A DNA stretch of 64,000 nt, taken from positions 186,001-250,000 of the forward strand of contig NZ_AHCF03000002.1 in assembly GCF_000238275.3 (NCBI RefSeq), written 5' to 3'. The DNA is from Pseudoalteromonas undina. Its GTDB lineage: Bacteria > Pseudomonadota > Gammaproteobacteria > Enterobacterales > Alteromonadaceae. Under the pieces are notes generated by a model that worked only from the letters and a program-made list of their open reading frames with translations, was not told the DNA's origin and ran no database searches. The position numbers were made by a program, and so were the translations under genes. Numbering within the stretch: position 1 is the first letter of the stretch; every line of letters starts with the position of its first letter. This document shows positions 8,021 to 18,358 of this stretch, one piece after another.

Positions 8021-10366
8021 ATGGTAAATCAGGTTCATAAATTTGGTGGTTCGAGTTTAAGCTCAGCGGATCGCTTTAAAAGTGTCGCAAATATTATTTT
8101 AACTCATGCTCAAGCAGGGGATTGTGTGGTGGTATCTGCTGCCGGTAAAACCACCGATACCTTGGTTAAATTGTGGCAAAGCTTCCAACAGCAAGATACC
8201 CAAGCGATTGCTGACATTATTTTATTAATAAGTAATCATCAATCTTCGCTAATTGAACAATTGCTTATAGCGGGTGCTAAGCATGAAGCACTCAATATAC
8301 TTGCCACTGAGCTAAGCACGATTACCCAGCAGGCCAAGCAAGGTACCTTAGCTGAAGCGTGGCTACTAGCTCATGGCGAATTATGGTCTGCAAGGCTATT
8401 AAGCGCTTACTTAGGGCAACTTAACGTTAGTGCTTGCGCACATGACGCTAGGCAGTTATTCATATTAGACGCAGGGCAGCTACAGCATGCTAATAATCAG
8501 CAGCAGTGCTTAAAAGCCATAGATGCAAGCAAAATTAATGTCGTTACAGGGTTTATTGCGGCTAATTTACAACATGAAACCGTGACCTTAGGGCGAAATG
8601 GTAGTGATTACAGTGCTACTTTATTAGCACGATATTGCAATGCTAAAAAAGTGTCTATTTGGACTGACACTCAAGGTGTTTTTAGTACTGATCCGCGTAA
8701 GGTCGCTAATGCGATTAAGTATGCGCGGGTGTGCCGCGAACAAGCTAATTTATTGGCTAGACTAGGTAACCCTGTACTACATGCTAAAACATTATCGCCA
8801 TTAAAAGGGACCGATATAGAGTTAATTGTTCGCAGTAGTTACGATCTTCAAGGCAGCCATACCGAAATAGTTAAATTAGGAATGAGTAAACAAAAGCGCT
8901 TTTTAACCACGATTAACAATGTGGATTTACTTACTGTTGATGACTTGAGTGAAGGCGAGGTAGCGCATGTTAGTCAGCTTATTCAGCATAGTTTGCATCA
9001 CTTTGAACATGCGGGCGAAATTTACTTGGTAGTCCCTGCGTCGGCGACATATCAGGTGGTTAATTATTTTGCTGGCCGCGCCAACATTAGTGAGTCTAAC
9101 TTAAATGGGGTTGCAATTATTGCATCAGAGCAAGATATAGCGATGCTCAGTGAGCAAAGTGCAGCTGTACTTCAAGCGCAATCAATCCATCCTAGGTTTA
9201 CTCATTTTGGTGACGGTTATACGTTATTATTAACCGATCAGGTACTTGAGAGTGATGTGCTGAGCTTACTGCATGATAAATTGATCAATAAAGCGCAAGA
9301 AATAGCTTTAATTATTGCAGGGCTTGGTAATGTGGGTACCGAATTTATGCGCCAACTACCATCACAACTAGCCCGTTTATCATCAGGTTTTAACGTTAAG
9401 TTAGTAGCATTACTGCGCTCAGAGCAGATGCTGGTTAATGCCAATGGGTTAGATTGTGAGAGCTGGCAACAGCAAGGGGAAAACCATGCAAGCCCCTATC
9501 AGCAAGCTGATTTGTTGTCATACATTGATACGCTTGAGTATGAACATAAGGTAGTGATTGATATTACCGCCAGTGAATATTTTAGCCAGCTTTATAGCAA
9601 ATTTGTGGAATTAAATTGTCACTTAATTAGTGCTAATAAATACGCAGGCACAGCTCCGCTGAGCTGGTATCAAGCATTACGTGAAGATTTGGCACAGCGC
9701 GGCTTACATTGGCGTTATAATGCTAGTGTGGGAGCCGGATTACCGATTAACTTTGCACTGGCCGACTTGCAAAACAGTGGCGATAAAATAACGCGTATAG
9801 AAGGCGTGTTTTCTGGCACGCTGTCATGGTTATGCAGTATGTATGATGGCAGCAAGGCATTTTCAGATTTAGTGCTTGAAGCACAAGCTTTGGGGTTCAC
9901 CGAACCTGATCCGCGAGAAGATTTATCTGGCCGAGATATGCAACGCAAGTTGCTTATTTTGGCGCGTGAATTAGGTATTGAATTGGAACTTGATGACATT
10001 TCTTTATCCGCATTGATGCCCGATGAGCTAAGTGCGGGCAGTTGGAATGACTTTGTTGATAACAAGGCTAGTTTAGATACGTTTATCAAGCAGCACTTCG
10101 AAGCGGCTTTGCAACAAAATGCTGCACTGTGTTATACCGGATTGCTAGAGTTTAAAAACAGCAAGCTAAACGCTAAGGTAGGAATTGCCTATGTACCAAA
10201 AAGCGAAGCGGTTGCTAATTTAACACCTGGCGATAATATTTTTGTGATTAATACTCAGTGGTATAACCAAAACGCATTAGTGATACAAGGCCCTGGTGCG
10301 GGTAAAGAAGTGACCGCAGCGGGCGTGCACTCTGACTTATACTGGTTGGTACAAAATATTAGTTAG
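8021..10366 (+). CDS. metL: Bifunctional aspartokinase II / homoserine dehydrogenase II
   Basis: 781 aa fusion catalysing the first and third steps of the aspartate pathway towards methionine. The N-terminal aspartokinase shows KFGGSSLSS at residues 7-15 and a regulatory segment around 300-400. The C-terminal homoserine dehydrogenase has the dinucleotide loop GLGNVG at 434-439 and the GVFSGTLSW motif near 595. The product is shorter than E. coli MetL (810 aa), with no obvious gap in a domain. It lies 49 bases after metB and before a strong terminator, so it is part of the MetJ-controlled operon. Choosing MetL over ThrA rests on the metB linkage. Confidence 0.95.
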   Translation: MVNQVHKFGGSSLSSADRFKSVANIILTHAQAGDCVVVSAAGKTTDTLVKLWQSFQQQDTQAIADIILLISNHQSSLIEQLLIAGAKHEALNILATELSTITQQAKQGTLAEAWLLAHGELWSARLLSAYLGQLNVSACAHDARQLFILDAGQLQHANNQQQCLKAIDASKINVVTGFIAANLQHETVTLGRNGSDYSATLLARYCNAKKVSIWTDTQGVFSTDPRKVANAIKYARVCREQANLLARLGNPVLHAKTLSPLKGTDIELIVRSSYDLQGSHTEIVKLGMSKQKRFLTTINNVDLLTVDDLSEGEVAHVSQLIQHSLHHFEHAGEIYLVVPASATYQVVNYFAGRANISESNLNGVAIIASEQDIAMLSEQSAAVLQAQSIHPRFTHFGDGYTLLLTDQVLESDVLSLLHDKLINKAQEIALIIAGLGNVGTEFMRQLPSQLARLSSGFNVKLVALLRSEQMLVNANGLDCESWQQQGENHASPYQQADLLSYIDTLEYEHKVVIDITASEYFSQLYSKFVELNCHLISANKYAGTAPLSWYQALREDLAQRGLHWRYNASVGAGLPINFALADLQNSGDKITRIEGVFSGTLSWLCSMYDGSKAFSDLVLEAQALGFTEPDPREDLSGRDMQRKLLILARELGIELELDDISLSALMPDELSAGSWNDFVDNKASLDTFIKQHFEAALQQNAALCYTGLLEFKNSKLNAKVGIAYVPKSEAVANLTPGDNIFVINTQWYNQNALVIQGPGAGKEVTAAGVHSDLYWLVQNIS

Positions 10367-10372
10367 ACCATC

Positions 10373-10400
10373 AAAAAGGCCGCAAATTAGCGGCCTTTTT
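10373..10400. terminator. Terminator between metL and mrcA
   Basis: AAAAAGGCCGC, loop AAATTA, GCGGCCTTTTT. Symmetric A and T tracts mean it can serve both convergent genes. Confidence 0.92.
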
Positions 10401-10414
10401 AATGTTCGCTATAT

Positions 10415-12889
10415 TTAAAATAGCTCTTCTTCAGTTTTAGTGTTTTCTTCAAATATATCATTTGGTTGTGATAACACATACTTGGTGGGAGCGGTGCCTT
10501 TTTCAAAGTATTCAAAACGGCTGGTGTAATCGTTTTTATGACTTAATAGCCCCGTTTCTAAGTCAATACGAATAGAAACCAACCCTTCAGGCGGTTCGAT
10601 AGGTGCCGCAGGTTTACCATCCAGTGCGACTCTCATAAAATCCACCCATGCAGGCTGAGCTGTTTTAGCACCTGATTCTGCGCCTGATATTTGCCCACTT
10701 CCTAAGTTATTGTTATAGGTTGAGCGTCCCAACGTATTACCAGGGTTATCAAAGCCAACCCAAACAGAGGTCATCACATCGCGATTAAAGCCGCTAAACC
10801 AAGTATCTACAGAGTCATTCGTGGTGCCTGTTTTACCTGACAGATCGCGACGTTTTAGCGCTTGTGCACGCCATCCTGTGCCACTCCAACCTGTTTTATG
10901 AGACCAGCTACCACCCCCCCAAATTGCGCTGTTCATAGCACTGGCAATTAAAAATGCATTTTGTTTAGATATAATCTGCGGCGCGCAATTTGGTGCTACT
11001 TGCTCACTTAGCATTAGCGAGCTAGGCGTTGTCGTTTCATTATCACAAATTACAGTCGGGTTAGTTTTAAATAAGGTGTTGCCCATGGCATCTTGAATTT
11101 CTGAAATAAAGTAAGGTTCGATTAAGTGGCCGCCATTGGCAAAAGTACTCATGCCACGAGCTAACTCTATTGGAGTGATAGATGCGCTACCTAAAGCCAG
11201 TGATTCACTGCGATTTATATCTTCATTTGCAAAGCCAAATTTAAGTAAATGATCGGCTGTACGTTGCAAGCCAACACCACGTAATAAACGTACCGAAATC
11301 ACATTTTTTGATTGTGCTAAAGCACGGCGAATGCGAATAGGGCCATTATAAATGGCAGGGCTATTTTTAGGTCGCCATGCGACACCTTGGCTTTTATCCC
11401 ATTGATTTATAGGAGCATCATTTAAAATTGACGCTAAGGTGTAGCCTTTTTCAAGTGCAGCAGAGTATATAAATGGCTTAATATTAGAGCCAACTTGGCG
11501 TTTAGCTTGCACTGCACGGTTATATTGGCTTTGTTCAAAGCTGTAACCGCCTACAATGGCTTTTATACGCCCGTCTTGTGGGTCTAAAGACACAATGGCG
11601 CTTGCAGCTTCAGGGATTTGACTCAAAATATAGCTGTTGTCATCATTTTTACGCAGCCATATTTGCATGCCAGGCGTTAATATATCGCTTGCTGTTTCAG
11701 GAGCAAAGCTTTGGCGATAACGGGTGATAAACTTACGTGCCCACTTTAGATTATCCCAGGTCAATGTTGTGTGTTCGCCGCTTTTAAGTATTACTTCCGC
11801 GCTTTTGTCGGATACATTTAAAACTGCAGCGGCTTTTAGAGGGCCTAGTTCATTGGCCTCTTTTAAAATGTTTAATAACTTAGAATCAGAAGGTGTGGGC
11901 TCTGTTTGTGGATCCCATAAAATGGCTTCAGGACCTCTAAATCCATGGCGCATATCATAGGCATGTAAATTGTTAACCAAAGCCGTTTGTGCCGCCTGTT
12001 GAATATTTGACTCAACAGAAGTATACACTTTAAATCCAGAGTTATAGGCTTTATCTATACCGTAGCGCGACACCATTTCAGCACGTACCATTTCTGAAAT
12101 ATATGGCGCATATAAGTCAATTTCAGCCCCATGGAAATAGGCGGTAATTGGCTGGCTCGTAGCTTCGTTATACTGCGCTCTAGAAATATATTTTTCATCT
12201 AGCATTCGCCCTAACACTACATTTCTTCTGGCCTTGGCTCGCTTTGGATTACGAATAGGGTTAAGTGCTGAAGGCGCTTTGGGTAAACCGGCAATCATTG
12301 CCATTTGTGCAAGAGTAAGCTCTTTTAGCTCTTTACCATAATAAACCTGAGCAGCTGCACCAATACCAAAGGCTCGGTTTCCTAGCTCTATTTTATTCAG
12401 ATAAAGTTCAAAGATTTCATCTTTTGAAAGTAAATTTTCGATATGGATGGCAATAAATATTTCTTTTACCTTACGAATGTAGGCTTTTTCTCGCGTTAAA
12501 AAGAAGTTACGAGCCAACTGCATCGTGATTGTACTAGCACCTTGCTTTTTTTCACCGGTAGAAATAAGTACCAGTGCTGAGCGTACAATACCAATTGGAT
12601 CGATACCGATATGGTCATAAAAACGGTTATCTTCTGTTGCTAAAAAAGCTTGTAATAAAGGCTCAGGAATTTGGTCTATAGTTACAGGGATACGTCTTTT
12701 TTCACCAAATTGGTTGATTAAGAGTCCATCTTTGGTGAATACTTGCATAGGCGTTTGTAATTGAACGTTTTTTAAAACCTGTACGCTTGGAATATCGGAT
12801 TTAACGTAGTAATAAAGGCTAAGCAATGTAATTAGTGCAAGTAATGCACAAATGATCAAAAATTGTAAAGTTCTTTTTAATAAAATCAC
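10415..12889 (-). CDS. mrcA: Penicillin-binding protein 1A (peptidoglycan glycosyltransferase/transpeptidase)
   Basis: Class A PBP that polymerises and crosslinks peptidoglycan in the periplasm. It is 824 aa: an N-terminal signal anchor (about 8-28), a GT51 glycosyltransferase domain with catalytic Glu86 in EDNRFYDHIG, and a transpeptidase domain with the nucleophile motif SNIK at 468-471, the SKN triad and KTG at 686-688. Domains and length are typical of PBP1a. It is divergent from pilM, the classical gammaproteobacterial arrangement. Confidence 0.97.
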   Translation of the reverse strand: MILLKRTLQFLIICALLALITLLSLYYYVKSDIPSVQVLKNVQLQTPMQVFTKDGLLINQFGEKRRIPVTIDQIPEPLLQAFLATEDNRFYDHIGIDPIGIVRSALVLISTGEKKQGASTITMQLARNFFLTREKAYIRKVKEIFIAIHIENLLSKDEIFELYLNKIELGNRAFGIGAAAQVYYGKELKELTLAQMAMIAGLPKAPSALNPIRNPKRAKARRNVVLGRMLDEKYISRAQYNEATSQPITAYFHGAEIDLYAPYISEMVRAEMVSRYGIDKAYNSGFKVYTSVESNIQQAAQTALVNNLHAYDMRHGFRGPEAILWDPQTEPTPSDSKLLNILKEANELGPLKAAAVLNVSDKSAEVILKSGEHTTLTWDNLKWARKFITRYRQSFAPETASDILTPGMQIWLRKNDDNSYILSQIPEAASAIVSLDPQDGRIKAIVGGYSFEQSQYNRAVQAKRQVGSNIKPFIYSAALEKGYTLASILNDAPINQWDKSQGVAWRPKNSPAIYNGPIRIRRALAQSKNVISVRLLRGVGLQRTADHLLKFGFANEDINRSESLALGSASITPIELARGMSTFANGGHLIEPYFISEIQDAMGNTLFKTNPTVICDNETTTPSSLMLSEQVAPNCAPQIISKQNAFLIASAMNSAIWGGGSWSHKTGWSGTGWRAQALKRRDLSGKTGTTNDSVDTWFSGFNRDVMTSVWVGFDNPGNTLGRSTYNNNLGSGQISGAESGAKTAQPAWVDFMRVALDGKPAAPIEPPEGLVSIRIDLETGLLSHKNDYTSRFEYFEKGTAPTKYVLSQPNDIFEENTKTEEELF

Positions 12890-13020
12890 TGATAATTCCC
12901 TAAACGGACTCCCAATTACAGGTTGAGACTGCTAGTATATATTGATTAAAAATTGAATAATATTTTTTAAGATATAAATTATAACTTGTTTATTATTAAA
13001 ACAAAGGCAAAGTTTCAAAC

Positions 13021-14100
13021 ATGCTAAGTCAATTGATAAAAAAACCATCGCCTATGATGGTGGGTATTGATATAGGATCGCACTCTATCAAGGCCGTGCT
13101 TTTAAGTGAAACAGAAACTGGGCTTCGACTAGAGGCACTTGCAATTGAACCTATGCCAAAAGGCGCTATGAGCGAGCGTAACATTCAAGATATTGAAGCA
13201 ATTGGCAATGTGATAACCAAGTTAAAACGAAAACTACCAAAGTCATTAAAGTCTGCTGCTGTTGCTGTCTCAGGGCAAACAGTGATTACCAAAGTCATTT
13301 TCATGGATGTTTCCTTAAGCGACGCTGAATTAGAGTCACAGATTGAGATTGAAGCCGATAGTTTGATCCCCTATCCGTTAGATGAAGTCAGTTTAGATTT
13401 TGAAAAACTCTCTACTAACAGTGCCGATCCGAGCAAAATTAATGTTCTACTTTCTGCAGCGAGAACGGAAAGTGTGGAAGCGAGAGTAGGCGCACTTAGT
13501 GCTGCTAACTTAACTGCAAAAGTTGTGGATGTTGAAAGTTATGCATTAAGTCGGGCTATGGATGTTTACTATCAACAGCTCCCATCTGATGCGTTTGATA
13601 AGACCGTTGCGGTAGTTGATATAGGTGCAGTGCTTACCTTAGTCAGTGTAGTGCAATCTGGTGAAACAATTTATACCCGCGACCAAGTATTTGGTGGTGA
13701 CCAATACACAAATAGTATTGTTGCTTACTACAATAAAGGCTTTGATGAGGCTGAAATTGGTAAAACAACGGGTGATTTACCTCCTAATTATACATTTGAA
13801 GTGTTAGCGCCTTTTCAAACCTCGCTATTGCAGCAAGTTCGTCGTGCTGTACAAATGTTTTTAACCACAACGGGTAAAGAGCAGTTGGATTATATCGTAC
13901 TGACTGGCGGTTCTGCCATGATTAAAGGTATTGATAGGTTATTAATTGAAGAATTAGGGATACATACGGTTGTTGTTGAACCATTTGATAAAATGGAAAT
14001 ATCACCTAGAGTAGATCGTAATATAATACAGCGCCACCGCACTCAGTTTGCAATTGCGACCGGCCTGGCGTTGAGGAGTTTTTCATCATGCCACATATAA
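13021..14100 (+). CDS. pilM: Type IV pilus assembly protein PilM
   Basis: Actin-like cytoplasmic ATP-binding protein that binds the PilN tail and links the inner-membrane pilus alignment complex to the motor side. It is 359 aa. It has the phosphate-1 motif GIDIGSHSIK at about 15-24, the second phosphate loop VDIGA near 200 and LTGGSA near 300. It is the first gene of pilMNOPQ. The stop overlaps pilN by 13 bases, indicating coupled translation. Confidence 0.95.
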   Translation: MLSQLIKKPSPMMVGIDIGSHSIKAVLLSETETGLRLEALAIEPMPKGAMSERNIQDIEAIGNVITKLKRKLPKSLKSAAVAVSGQTVITKVIFMDVSLSDAELESQIEIEADSLIPYPLDEVSLDFEKLSTNSADPSKINVLLSAARTESVEARVGALSAANLTAKVVDVESYALSRAMDVYYQQLPSDAFDKTVAVVDIGAVLTLVSVVQSGETIYTRDQVFGGDQYTNSIVAYYNKGFDEAEIGKTTGDLPPNYTFEVLAPFQTSLLQQVRRAVQMFLTTTGKEQLDYIVLTGGSAMIKGIDRLLIEELGIHTVVVEPFDKMEISPRVDRNIIQRHRTQFAIATGLALRSFSSCHI

Positions 14101-14660
14101 ATTTACTACCTTGGCGTGAATTACAGCGTGAGCAATCTAAAAAGAAATTTATTACATTGCTGATGGCCGTGGTTATAGTTTGCTTTGTAACTATGTACGC
14201 GCTGAGTACATTTTATAGCGGTCTAAAAGAAGGACAAATGCTAAAAAATAACTACCTCAGCTCAGAAATTACAATGCTTGATCAAAAAATTCGCGATATA
14301 CGTGATTTAGACAAAAAAAAAGAAAACCTACAACAACGTATGCGTTTAATTGAAGAACTACAAAGCAGCCGAAATTTAGGCACGCAAATAATGGATGAAG
14401 TGGCAAAAATAGTGCCTGCCGGGGTTTACTTAACCAAGCTTGAGCGTAAAGGTAGTCAAATTCATGTATTAGGTAAAAGTGAGTCTAATAATCGTTTATC
14501 CACTATGCTTCGACAGGTACAAAGTTCTTATTTATTAGAGCGCCCGACAATGCAAGGTATTGTTGCAGGTGAGCAGTCTTCTCGTTTACTCAGCGATTTT
14601 AATATGGAGTTCTACGTAAAACCATTTGGCAGAATAGGTGAGGTACGTAATGAACCTTGA
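14088..14660 (+). CDS. pilN: Type IV pilus assembly protein PilN
   Basis: Inner-membrane alignment-complex protein. It is 190 aa, beginning MPHINLLPWRE: the INLLPWR stretch near residue 4 is the conserved peptide that docks in PilM. One membrane segment (about 22-42) is followed by a coiled coil (about 55-90) and a ferredoxin-like periplasmic domain. It overlaps pilM at its start and pilO at its end. Confidence 0.95.
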   Translation: MPHINLLPWRELQREQSKKKFITLLMAVVIVCFVTMYALSTFYSGLKEGQMLKNNYLSSEITMLDQKIRDIRDLDKKKENLQQRMRLIEELQSSRNLGTQIMDEVAKIVPAGVYLTKLERKGSQIHVLGKSESNNRLSTMLRQVQSSYLLERPTMQGIVAGEQSSRLLSDFNMEFYVKPFGRIGEVRNEP

Positions 14661-15252
14661 TTTTAAGTCGTTTTCAGAAATAGATTGGAATGAAATAGAG
14701 CTTGATAATATAGGCGAGTGGCCAGTTATTGTAAAAGCAATATGCTGCTCTTTTGTTGCTTGTCTCGTATTGTTTTTTAGCTACAGCTTATTAGTGTCAG
14801 ATGAGATAGAAAGCTACCATAACGCGGTTGCCAAAGAGATAGAATTACGCACAACTTATCGAACTAAATATGCAGTTGCCAGTAAGCTCGATATCTATCG
14901 TGAACAAATGGTTGAGATGGAAGATAAGTTTTCTCAGCTATTAAAACGTCTACCTACCTCAAATGAGACGCCAGGATTATTAGATGACCTTTCCTATGTG
15001 GGGACAACCAGCGGCTTAACATTTTTAAAAATTGGTTGGCTACCAGAAGTTGAAAAAGAGTTCTATACCGAACTACCCATTAAAATTGAAGTGGTAGGCA
15101 CTTATCATGAGTTTGGTGAATTTGTAGGAAAAGTGGCTCAATTGCCAAGAATAGTAAGTTTACACGACTTTTCTATTTTATCATCTGGCGAAAAGCAGCT
15201 AACATTTAGTGTAGTAGCAAAAACTTATCGTTATGAAGAGGGAGTAAGATGA
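14650..15252 (+). CDS. pilO: Type IV pilus assembly protein PilO
   Basis: Partner of PilN in the inner-membrane alignment complex. It is 200 aa from the ATG at 14650 (preferred over an in-frame GTG 12 bases upstream because AGGTGAGG then serves as the ribosome site). One membrane segment lies at about 27-49, followed by a coiled coil and a periplasmic ferredoxin-like domain. It overlaps the pilN end by 11 bases, and its stop overlaps the pilP start. Confidence 0.93.
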   Translation: MNLDFKSFSEIDWNEIELDNIGEWPVIVKAICCSFVACLVLFFSYSLLVSDEIESYHNAVAKEIELRTTYRTKYAVASKLDIYREQMVEMEDKFSQLLKRLPTSNETPGLLDDLSYVGTTSGLTFLKIGWLPEVEKEFYTELPIKIEVVGTYHEFGEFVGKVAQLPRIVSLHDFSILSSGEKQLTFSVVAKTYRYEEGVR

Positions 15253-15788
15253 TGAAGCAACTTCCCTTTTTAACTGTCGCAATATTGTTGCTCAGTGGCT
15301 GTAATGAAGATACATCTGAGCAAAAAGAATTTATTGATCAGGTTAAGGCAAACACTACTGCACGTGTAGAAAAAATACCTGAGTTAGTTAAATTTGAGCA
15401 CTTTGAATATAACGCCAAAGATATACGTAGCCCTTTTGTAGCACCAGAACCAGAAATTATACAAAATAAGCTAACACAAGTTAAAAACTGTCTTCACCCA
15501 GACCCAGAACGTGTTCGTCAACCTCTGGAGAAGTACCCATTAGATAATTTATCAATGAAGGGCACAATAGGATCGAACGGCAAGACATGGGCGCTCATTA
15601 CAGCTGCTGATAACACCTTACACCGAGTATCCATAGGGAGCTATTTAGGTACCTATGATGGAAAAGTAAGCAGTGTTAATAGTGACTATATTGAATTAGT
15701 AGAATTAATCCCTGATGGGTCAGGTTGTTGGAAAGAACGTTTGACCAAATTAGAAATGTTAGAGGCGGCAACTAATGGCGCAAATTAA
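15249..15788 (+). CDS. pilP: Type IV pilus assembly lipoprotein PilP
   Basis: Inner-membrane lipoprotein bridging the PilNO complex to the PilQ secretin. It is 179 aa with the lipobox LLSGC (Cys18), a flexible segment and a C-terminal beta domain (about 75-175) containing MKGTIG and WALI strands typical of PilP. Two adjacent ATG codons are possible starts. The ATGA overlap with the pilO stop shows translational coupling, and the end overlaps pilQ by 14 bases. Confidence 0.93.
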   Translation: MMKQLPFLTVAILLLSGCNEDTSEQKEFIDQVKANTTARVEKIPELVKFEHFEYNAKDIRSPFVAPEPEIIQNKLTQVKNCLHPDPERVRQPLEKYPLDNLSMKGTIGSNGKTWALITAADNTLHRVSIGSYLGTYDGKVSSVNSDYIELVELIPDGSGCWKERLTKLEMLEAATNGAN

Positions 15789-17865
15789 TAAGAAAAATGG
15801 TATTCCCTATATGCACAAAGCTGAGTGTTCGCATCACCGTATTTTAACGACGTTGCTATTTGTATTTTTATTACTAATTACGAAAACAGTCAGTGCAGCC
15901 CCTTTACTCTATGATGTTCGATATAATCCATTACTTAAAGGTGAAACCGAATTACAGCTAGTATTTGATGAAGAGTTACAGCAACAACCTGAGGTACAAG
16001 TTTTTAATAGTCCGGCACGTATAGAGTTATTATTTAATGCTGTTGAACTAGATGAAGGGTTGGCAAATATTGCTATTAACCAAGCAGGAATAAGTAACAT
16101 CAGCAGCATGATGACCAGCGCGGGTTTAAAGGTAACCATTAATTTGGAGCGATTAAAAATATATGAAACTGAGGTAAACAACAATTTAGTTTCAATAAGA
16201 ATATCTGATAATCCCCTAACAGAGCAAATGGTAACAACAAGTGAAGATACACCTGCTTATACCTCTAATTATATTAATGGCATTCAAGCAATTGATTTTC
16301 GCCGCGGTGAAAAAGGTGAAGCAAAAGTACTTGTTTACCTGCAAGATACACAGGCTGCTATTGAGGTTCATGAAAGTGGCGGGAAAATCATTGCAGAGTT
16401 TCATCATACCGATATTTTAGATGACTTATTGTATGAATTAGACGTACTCGACTTTGGTACTGTAGTGAGCAGTATAGAAACGTTTAAGGAAGATAATCTG
16501 ACACGCATTGTAATTGAACCTAATAAAGCTTTTGCTTACACGTATCAGCAAATCGAAAATATTTTTACCTTAACGGTTGAGAAAGACGAGACTCAAAATG
16601 GATTTTTAGATGGAGGCAAAGAATACTTAGGCCGCCCTATGACGCTTAATTTTCAGGATATCTCTGTTCGCGCTGTGTTACAGATTATTGCGGGCTACAA
16701 TGATTTTAACTTGGTAACAAGTGACTCAGTAACTGGCAATATTACCCTTCGCTTAGATGGGGTCCCTTGGGATCAGGCGTTAGACGTCGTGCTAAGAATA
16801 AAAGGCTTAGACAAACGTATGGATGGTTCTATATTAATGGTGGCGCCATCTGAAGAGCTTGCTGCCCGTGAAGCAAAAGAGTTAAAAGCGAAGCAACAAG
16901 TTGAAGATTTAGAGCCACTATATAGTGAATACATCCGTTTAAATTACGCCAAAGCAGAAGATTTTGCCGACTTATTAAAAACAGATACCAATAGTATTAT
17001 TACAGCGAGAGGCAGTGTGTCTGTTGATCAACGTACTAATACGCTATTAATGAAAGACACAGCAAAAAGCATTGAAAGTGTTCGCCGCATGGTCGAAACC
17101 TTAGATATACCGGTCAAACAAGTGGTTATTGAAGCGCGTATGGTAACCGTTCGTGATAATGTAACCGAAGACTTAGGCGTTCGTTGGGGCTTCAGTGATC
17201 AACAAGGCTCTGATGGTGTTTCTGGTACATTAGAAGGCGCTGAAACGATTTCTAATGGAAATATTCCTAGCCTTTCAGATCGACTCAACGTTAATTTACC
17301 TGTCGCAAATCCATCGGCAAGTATTGGTATGCATATAGCTAAACTAGCTAATGGAACGTTAATTGATTTAGAATTAACTGCGCTCGAAGAAGAAAACAAG
17401 GGTGAAATCATTGCTAGTCCGCGTATCACCGCTGCTAACCAGCAAAAAGCGCGTATTGAGCAAGGTACTGAGATCCCCTATGTTGAATCTGCTTCAAGTG
17501 GCGCAACAACTGTAAGCTTTAAAAAGGCAGTGTTGAGCCTAGAGGTAACACCTCACATCACACCAGACAACAAAGTTATTTTAAACTTAATAATTACTCA
17601 AGATACCCGTGGTGATACTGTTCAAACAGGAACTGGTCCTGCTGTTGCTATTGATACGCAACAAATTGAGACTCAAGTTCTCGTTGAGAATGGACAAACG
17701 GTAGTGTTGGGTGGTATTTTCCAACAGCAAATTATTAATTCGACCAAAAAAGTACCTTTATTGGGCGACCTTCCTTACGTAGGAAGACTATTTAAAAGCA
17801 CAAGCGAGTTTAATGAAAAGCGCGAACTGCTGATTTTTGTCACACCTAAAATTCAAATAGACTAA
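15775..17865 (+). CDS. pilQ: Type IV pilus outer-membrane secretin PilQ
   Basis: Multimeric outer-membrane channel through which the pilus passes. It is 696 aa: a signal peptide with hydrophobic core at about 26-41 (cleavage near SAAP), AMIN domains in the first 250 residues, a secretin/TonB N-terminal domain (about 283-350, GRPMTLNFQD), and the C-terminal secretin domain ending in VPLLGDLPYVGRLFK and LLIFVTPKI. The alternative start at Met13 (15811) would give a more usual signal peptide length. Last gene of pilMNOPQ, before aroK. Confidence 0.96.
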   Translation: MAQINKKNGIPYMHKAECSHHRILTTLLFVFLLLITKTVSAAPLLYDVRYNPLLKGETELQLVFDEELQQQPEVQVFNSPARIELLFNAVELDEGLANIAINQAGISNISSMMTSAGLKVTINLERLKIYETEVNNNLVSIRISDNPLTEQMVTTSEDTPAYTSNYINGIQAIDFRRGEKGEAKVLVYLQDTQAAIEVHESGGKIIAEFHHTDILDDLLYELDVLDFGTVVSSIETFKEDNLTRIVIEPNKAFAYTYQQIENIFTLTVEKDETQNGFLDGGKEYLGRPMTLNFQDISVRAVLQIIAGYNDFNLVTSDSVTGNITLRLDGVPWDQALDVVLRIKGLDKRMDGSILMVAPSEELAAREAKELKAKQQVEDLEPLYSEYIRLNYAKAEDFADLLKTDTNSIITARGSVSVDQRTNTLLMKDTAKSIESVRRMVETLDIPVKQVVIEARMVTVRDNVTEDLGVRWGFSDQQGSDGVSGTLEGAETISNGNIPSLSDRLNVNLPVANPSASIGMHIAKLANGTLIDLELTALEEENKGEIIASPRITAANQQKARIEQGTEIPYVESASSGATTVSFKKAVLSLEVTPHITPDNKVILNLIITQDTRGDTVQTGTGPAVAIDTQQIETQVLVENGQTVVLGGIFQQQIINSTKKVPLLGDLPYVGRLFKSTSEFNEKRELLIFVTPKIQID

Positions 17866-18358
17866 TTACCTAACCTGAGTGCTGCTTGAGACAGATTGAC
17901 TCTTCAGGGCTTTGGTTACTCAAACTATCTAGGCTGAACGACAAACTAGATGGAATTGGTATTTAGTTATGTTGGTGTGAACACTCCCTGTAAATGTACA
18001 ATTAGGCAGTATATAATTTTATATTGTGTACTGTACTGCGGATGCATTTTAAGACTACGTTTATGTTGTTTGTGACTGAGTTTTTTTGAAATTACTATAC
18101 AAAAGCACTTACTAAGTAACACGTAGTAACCTTTAATTGCATAAATTTTAACCCTAGAAGATAAACTTGCCTATAATAAGGTGCTTTTTTGTTAACCAAT
18201 GGGTAATTATTTAGTTTAATTGCTCGTTATATGGCTTTTTATCCTAATTGACTTGAAATACCCGACCGATTACTGAGATAATCCCTTTCTTAATTTTGGG
18301 GCCAGGTCGTTAGGCGGGGTTTTATTTCAAATTTTAGAGTTCGTTTGTACTAAAAGAT
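17866..18358 (+). other. Intergenic region between pilQ and aroK
   Basis: About 490 bases without a supported ORF or a clear terminator hairpin. The only recognisable element is the putative aroK promoter at 18253-18282. In relatives this gap is usually shorter. Confidence 0.5.
18253..18282 (+). promoter_or_regulatory. Putative sigma-70 promoter upstream of aroK
   Basis: TTGAAA at 18253-18258 and GATAAT at 18277-18282 with an 18-base spacer, about 76 bases before the aroK ATG. This is a motif match only. Confidence 0.4.
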